The notes under the pieces were generated by a model. That model was given only the letters and a program-made list of their open reading frames with translations. It searched no databases and was not told the origin of the DNA. A program made the position numbers and the translations under genes. A stretch of DNA of 45,190 nucleotides from Acinetobacter rathckeae. GTDB lineage: Bacteria; Pseudomonadota; Gammaproteobacteria; Pseudomonadales; Moraxellaceae. Each line of letters opens with the position of its first letter. The stretch's first letter is position 1. Below are positions 43,854-45,190 of the stretch, one piece after another. The DNA lies in NCBI RefSeq assembly GCF_015627125.1, contig NZ_VTDO01000012.1:1-45190 (forward strand), written 5' to 3'.

Positions 43854-44720
43854 CTAAGGTGAATTTGTATCATCGACAAAAGACACACCTTCATCAGGAT
43901 TACCTTGTTTTTCGGCAATCACAAATTTATTACGTTGCAAATACGCATCGCGTAATGCAGCGTACTTATCACCTTGTAGTGTGCCATCTACATCTAGAAA
44001 AGAGCTTCTTAAATCAATGGCACCCAATGCGGTATCTGTCCAATATAAACCATCGTGATCTTCAAAAATATACTTTTGAGGGCGAGCTTGTCGATCAACA
44101 ACCCAGCCTAAACTATCACGTAAAGTACTTGGCCCTAAAAAAGGTAGCATGATATAAGGCCCAGATGGCACATGGTAATAGCCTAAAGTGGTGCCTAGGC
44201 CTTCATCTTCATAAGATAAGCTTAAACGCTGTGCGGGATCTGCCAGTCCTAAAGTTGTTAAAGTATTTAAAGTAAAACGACCAAGTGTTTTTAATGCCTT
44301 TAAAGGTTTCCATTGAATGATCTGATTCGTCGCATTCCAAGGCTCACCTAAATTGTTACGAAAAGAGCGGTAAGAGCCACGAACCTCTGAAGGGACTTTT
44401 TCTTTATATTGCACAGCAATTGGACGTAATATATGACTATCTAGGGCATTATTAAATACATAAATCTTTCGGTTTAAAGGTTGAAAAGGGTCTTTGACGT
44501 GATCTGGCTGTGATGCACTGGCATCTACTGCCAAAGTTCTTCCCAAGTGCTTCAGTTGCATTTGTGCCGATTCAGTCAGACTTAGTTGATCCATAGCCAA
44601 GTTTTTCGGATTACTTTTATTACTGGTATTTAAAGTACTTTCTGCATGGCTAGCACATGACAAAAATAATGATAATGTGAGCAAAGATATTTTAATTTTT
44701 TTATCAGATCGATTATACAT
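43854..44720 (-). CDS. mlaA: MlaA/VacJ family outer-membrane lipid-asymmetry protein
   Basis: A 288-residue MlaA. The conserved core is DPFQPLNRKIYVFNNALDSHILRPIAVQYKEKVP near residues 75-110, SYRSFRNNLGEPWNATNQI, and the GYYHVPSGPYIMLPFLGPSTLRDSLG loop near 180-205. It removes misplaced phospholipids from the outer leaflet and passes them to MlaC. The signal region (LSLFLSCASHAES) has a Cys, but its lipobox is unusual (Phe at -3, Leu at -2); SHA-ES is a possible signal peptidase I site. A start at 44744 is also open, but MYNRSDKK at 44720 gives a normal signal peptide. Confidence 0.92.
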   Translation of the reverse strand: MYNRSDKKIKISLLTLSLFLSCASHAESTLNTSNKSNPKNLAMDQLSLTESAQMQLKHLGRTLAVDASASQPDHVKDPFQPLNRKIYVFNNALDSHILRPIAVQYKEKVPSEVRGSYRSFRNNLGEPWNATNQIIQWKPLKALKTLGRFTLNTLTTLGLADPAQRLSLSYEDEGLGTTLGYYHVPSGPYIMLPFLGPSTLRDSLGWVVDRQARPQKYIFEDHDGLYWTDTALGAIDLRSSFLDVDGTLQGDKYAALRDAYLQRNKFVIAEKQGNPDEGVSFVDDTNSP

Positions 44721-44883
44721 GCCATTAAGTCCAAAATAACACAAAGAATAGTCTCTAGTTTATAACATGCATCTGTAAATGGGGCAAAAACATCATAAAT
44801 CTTTATAAAATGCTTTATTCTTCCACTTTTGTTTAAAAAATATTCGCTTGATAATTAAAATCGCATAAAATTATTATAGGGGG

Positions 44884-44911
44884 TTGCAAAGGGATTAGTT
44901 TCGTCTATAAT
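44884..44911 (+). promoter_or_regulatory. Upstream promoter of probable rRNA operon (P1)
   Basis: TTGCAA (44884-44889), a 16-base spacer and a consensus TATAAT (44906-44911) followed by GCG. It faces right, towards the end of the window, and has AT-rich sequence upstream of it that may act as an UP element. Confidence 0.7.
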
Positions 44912-45046
44912 GCGTATCCATCGGCGGTGCTGTTGGAAGAAACTTCTTAATAAACAATATCTTAGTTAATTAGTTTAGGGTTTAGGTCTTAGATTGATTG
45001 GTTAAGGGAGTTTAGTTAGGGAGTAGAAAAAACTTTTAAAAAGCAT

Positions 45047-45074
45047 TTGACAAACTTTGGAAACGGAGTAGAAT
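45047..45074 (+). promoter_or_regulatory. Second tandem promoter (P2)
   Basis: A consensus TTGACA (45047-45052), 16-base spacer, and TAGAAT (45069-45074) followed by a GC-rich discriminator (GGCCGACC). This form is typical of growth-rate-controlled stable RNA promoters. Confidence 0.8.
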
Positions 45075-45079
45075 GGCCG

Positions 45080-45190
45080 ACCTAGCTTACTGATGACGAA
45101 TCAGTTAGACGATCATTAATAGAATTGAAGAACAACTTGTGTGGATTTTTACTAAGTTTAATCACTGATATGAAATAAAATATCATTGAG
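45080..45190 (+). promoter_or_regulatory. Probable rRNA operon leader (5' of 16S)
   Basis: This is non-coding sequence downstream of P2. The stretch near 45124-45150 (TTGAAGAACAACTTGTGTGG and following T-run) resembles what I remember of the Acinetobacter pre-16S and spacer antitermination region. No exact E. coli boxA is seen. The 16S gene itself would begin beyond 45190, so this call rests on the promoters and resemblance only. From 44745 to 44883 I see only AT-rich sequence with the mlaA start region. Confidence 0.6.

Overview
The window is a chromosomal segment of a gammaproteobacterium, almost certainly an Acinetobacter. The base composition is AT-rich. Several genes look like Acinetobacter versions: an AbeM-like MATE pump, a GigA/GigB-type phosphatase and STAS pair, and an E. 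coli-like rplM-rpsI-sspA-sspB block. The right end looks like an Acinetobacter rRNA operon leader. I recognised these from memory of the families, not from a database search. I see no prophage, insertion sequence, CRISPR array, plasmid gene or tRNA.

Layout. 1-2.3 kb: a secreted nucleosidase-like lipoprotein, a 533-base gene-free stretch and a DUF442 protein. 2.3-4.1 kb: trxC, a hot-dog thioesterase, yajQ and a rhodanese. 4.1-7.4 kb (minus strand): yciB, yciI, a coiled-coil membrane protein and mnmC. 7.4-12.6 kb: a PHP phosphoesterase, a bestrophin-like channel, radC/coaBC and the MATE pump. 12.8-16.8 kb: hemW, aroE, an inner-membrane-anchored OmpA-like protein and a small membrane protein. 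16.9-21.8 kb: hemF, ribA, dxs and suhB. 21.8-24 kb: a DEAD-box RNA helicase with a long structured leader and a repetitive RG/RD-rich tail. 24-27.4 kb: the rplM-rpsI and sspA-sspB genes, with a GH28 polygalacturonase-like gene in opposite orientation between the two pairs. 27.6-31.4 kb: pdxA-rsmA-apaH converging on lrgA-lrgB. 31.4-36.6 kb: hflX, a 45-residue membrane protein, a PlsC-like acyltransferase, a phospholipase D/cardiolipin-synthase-like lipoprotein and a membrane metallophosphoesterase. 36.6-39.5 kb: polA, followed by a probable small RNA. 39.6-44.7 kb (minus strand): DUF432-MscS, gigA-gigB-nitrilase and mlaA. 44.8-45.19 kb: two strong tandem promoters and a leader reading out of the window, probably into a 16S rRNA gene.

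Most of the window is core housekeeping: cofactor synthesis (coenzyme A, haem, riboflavin, isoprenoid precursors, PLP), RNA modification, ribosomal proteins, DNA repair and envelope maintenance. The most interesting items are RNA-level. (1) Directly downstream of polA on the minus strand lies a three-hairpin element. It has a CCCUCC-exposing loop and a strong intrinsic terminator (11-bp stem and eight U), in the position held by Spot 42 in E. coli; it looks like an unannotated regulatory sRNA. (2) The DEAD-box helicase mRNA has a leader of about 265 nt that ends in a hairpin burying the Shine-Dalgarno sequence. (3) The GigA/GigB stress-signalling pair seems to share a transcription unit with a nitrilase-family amidase. 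(4) A GH28 gene sits inside an otherwise conserved ribosomal/stringent-starvation locus.
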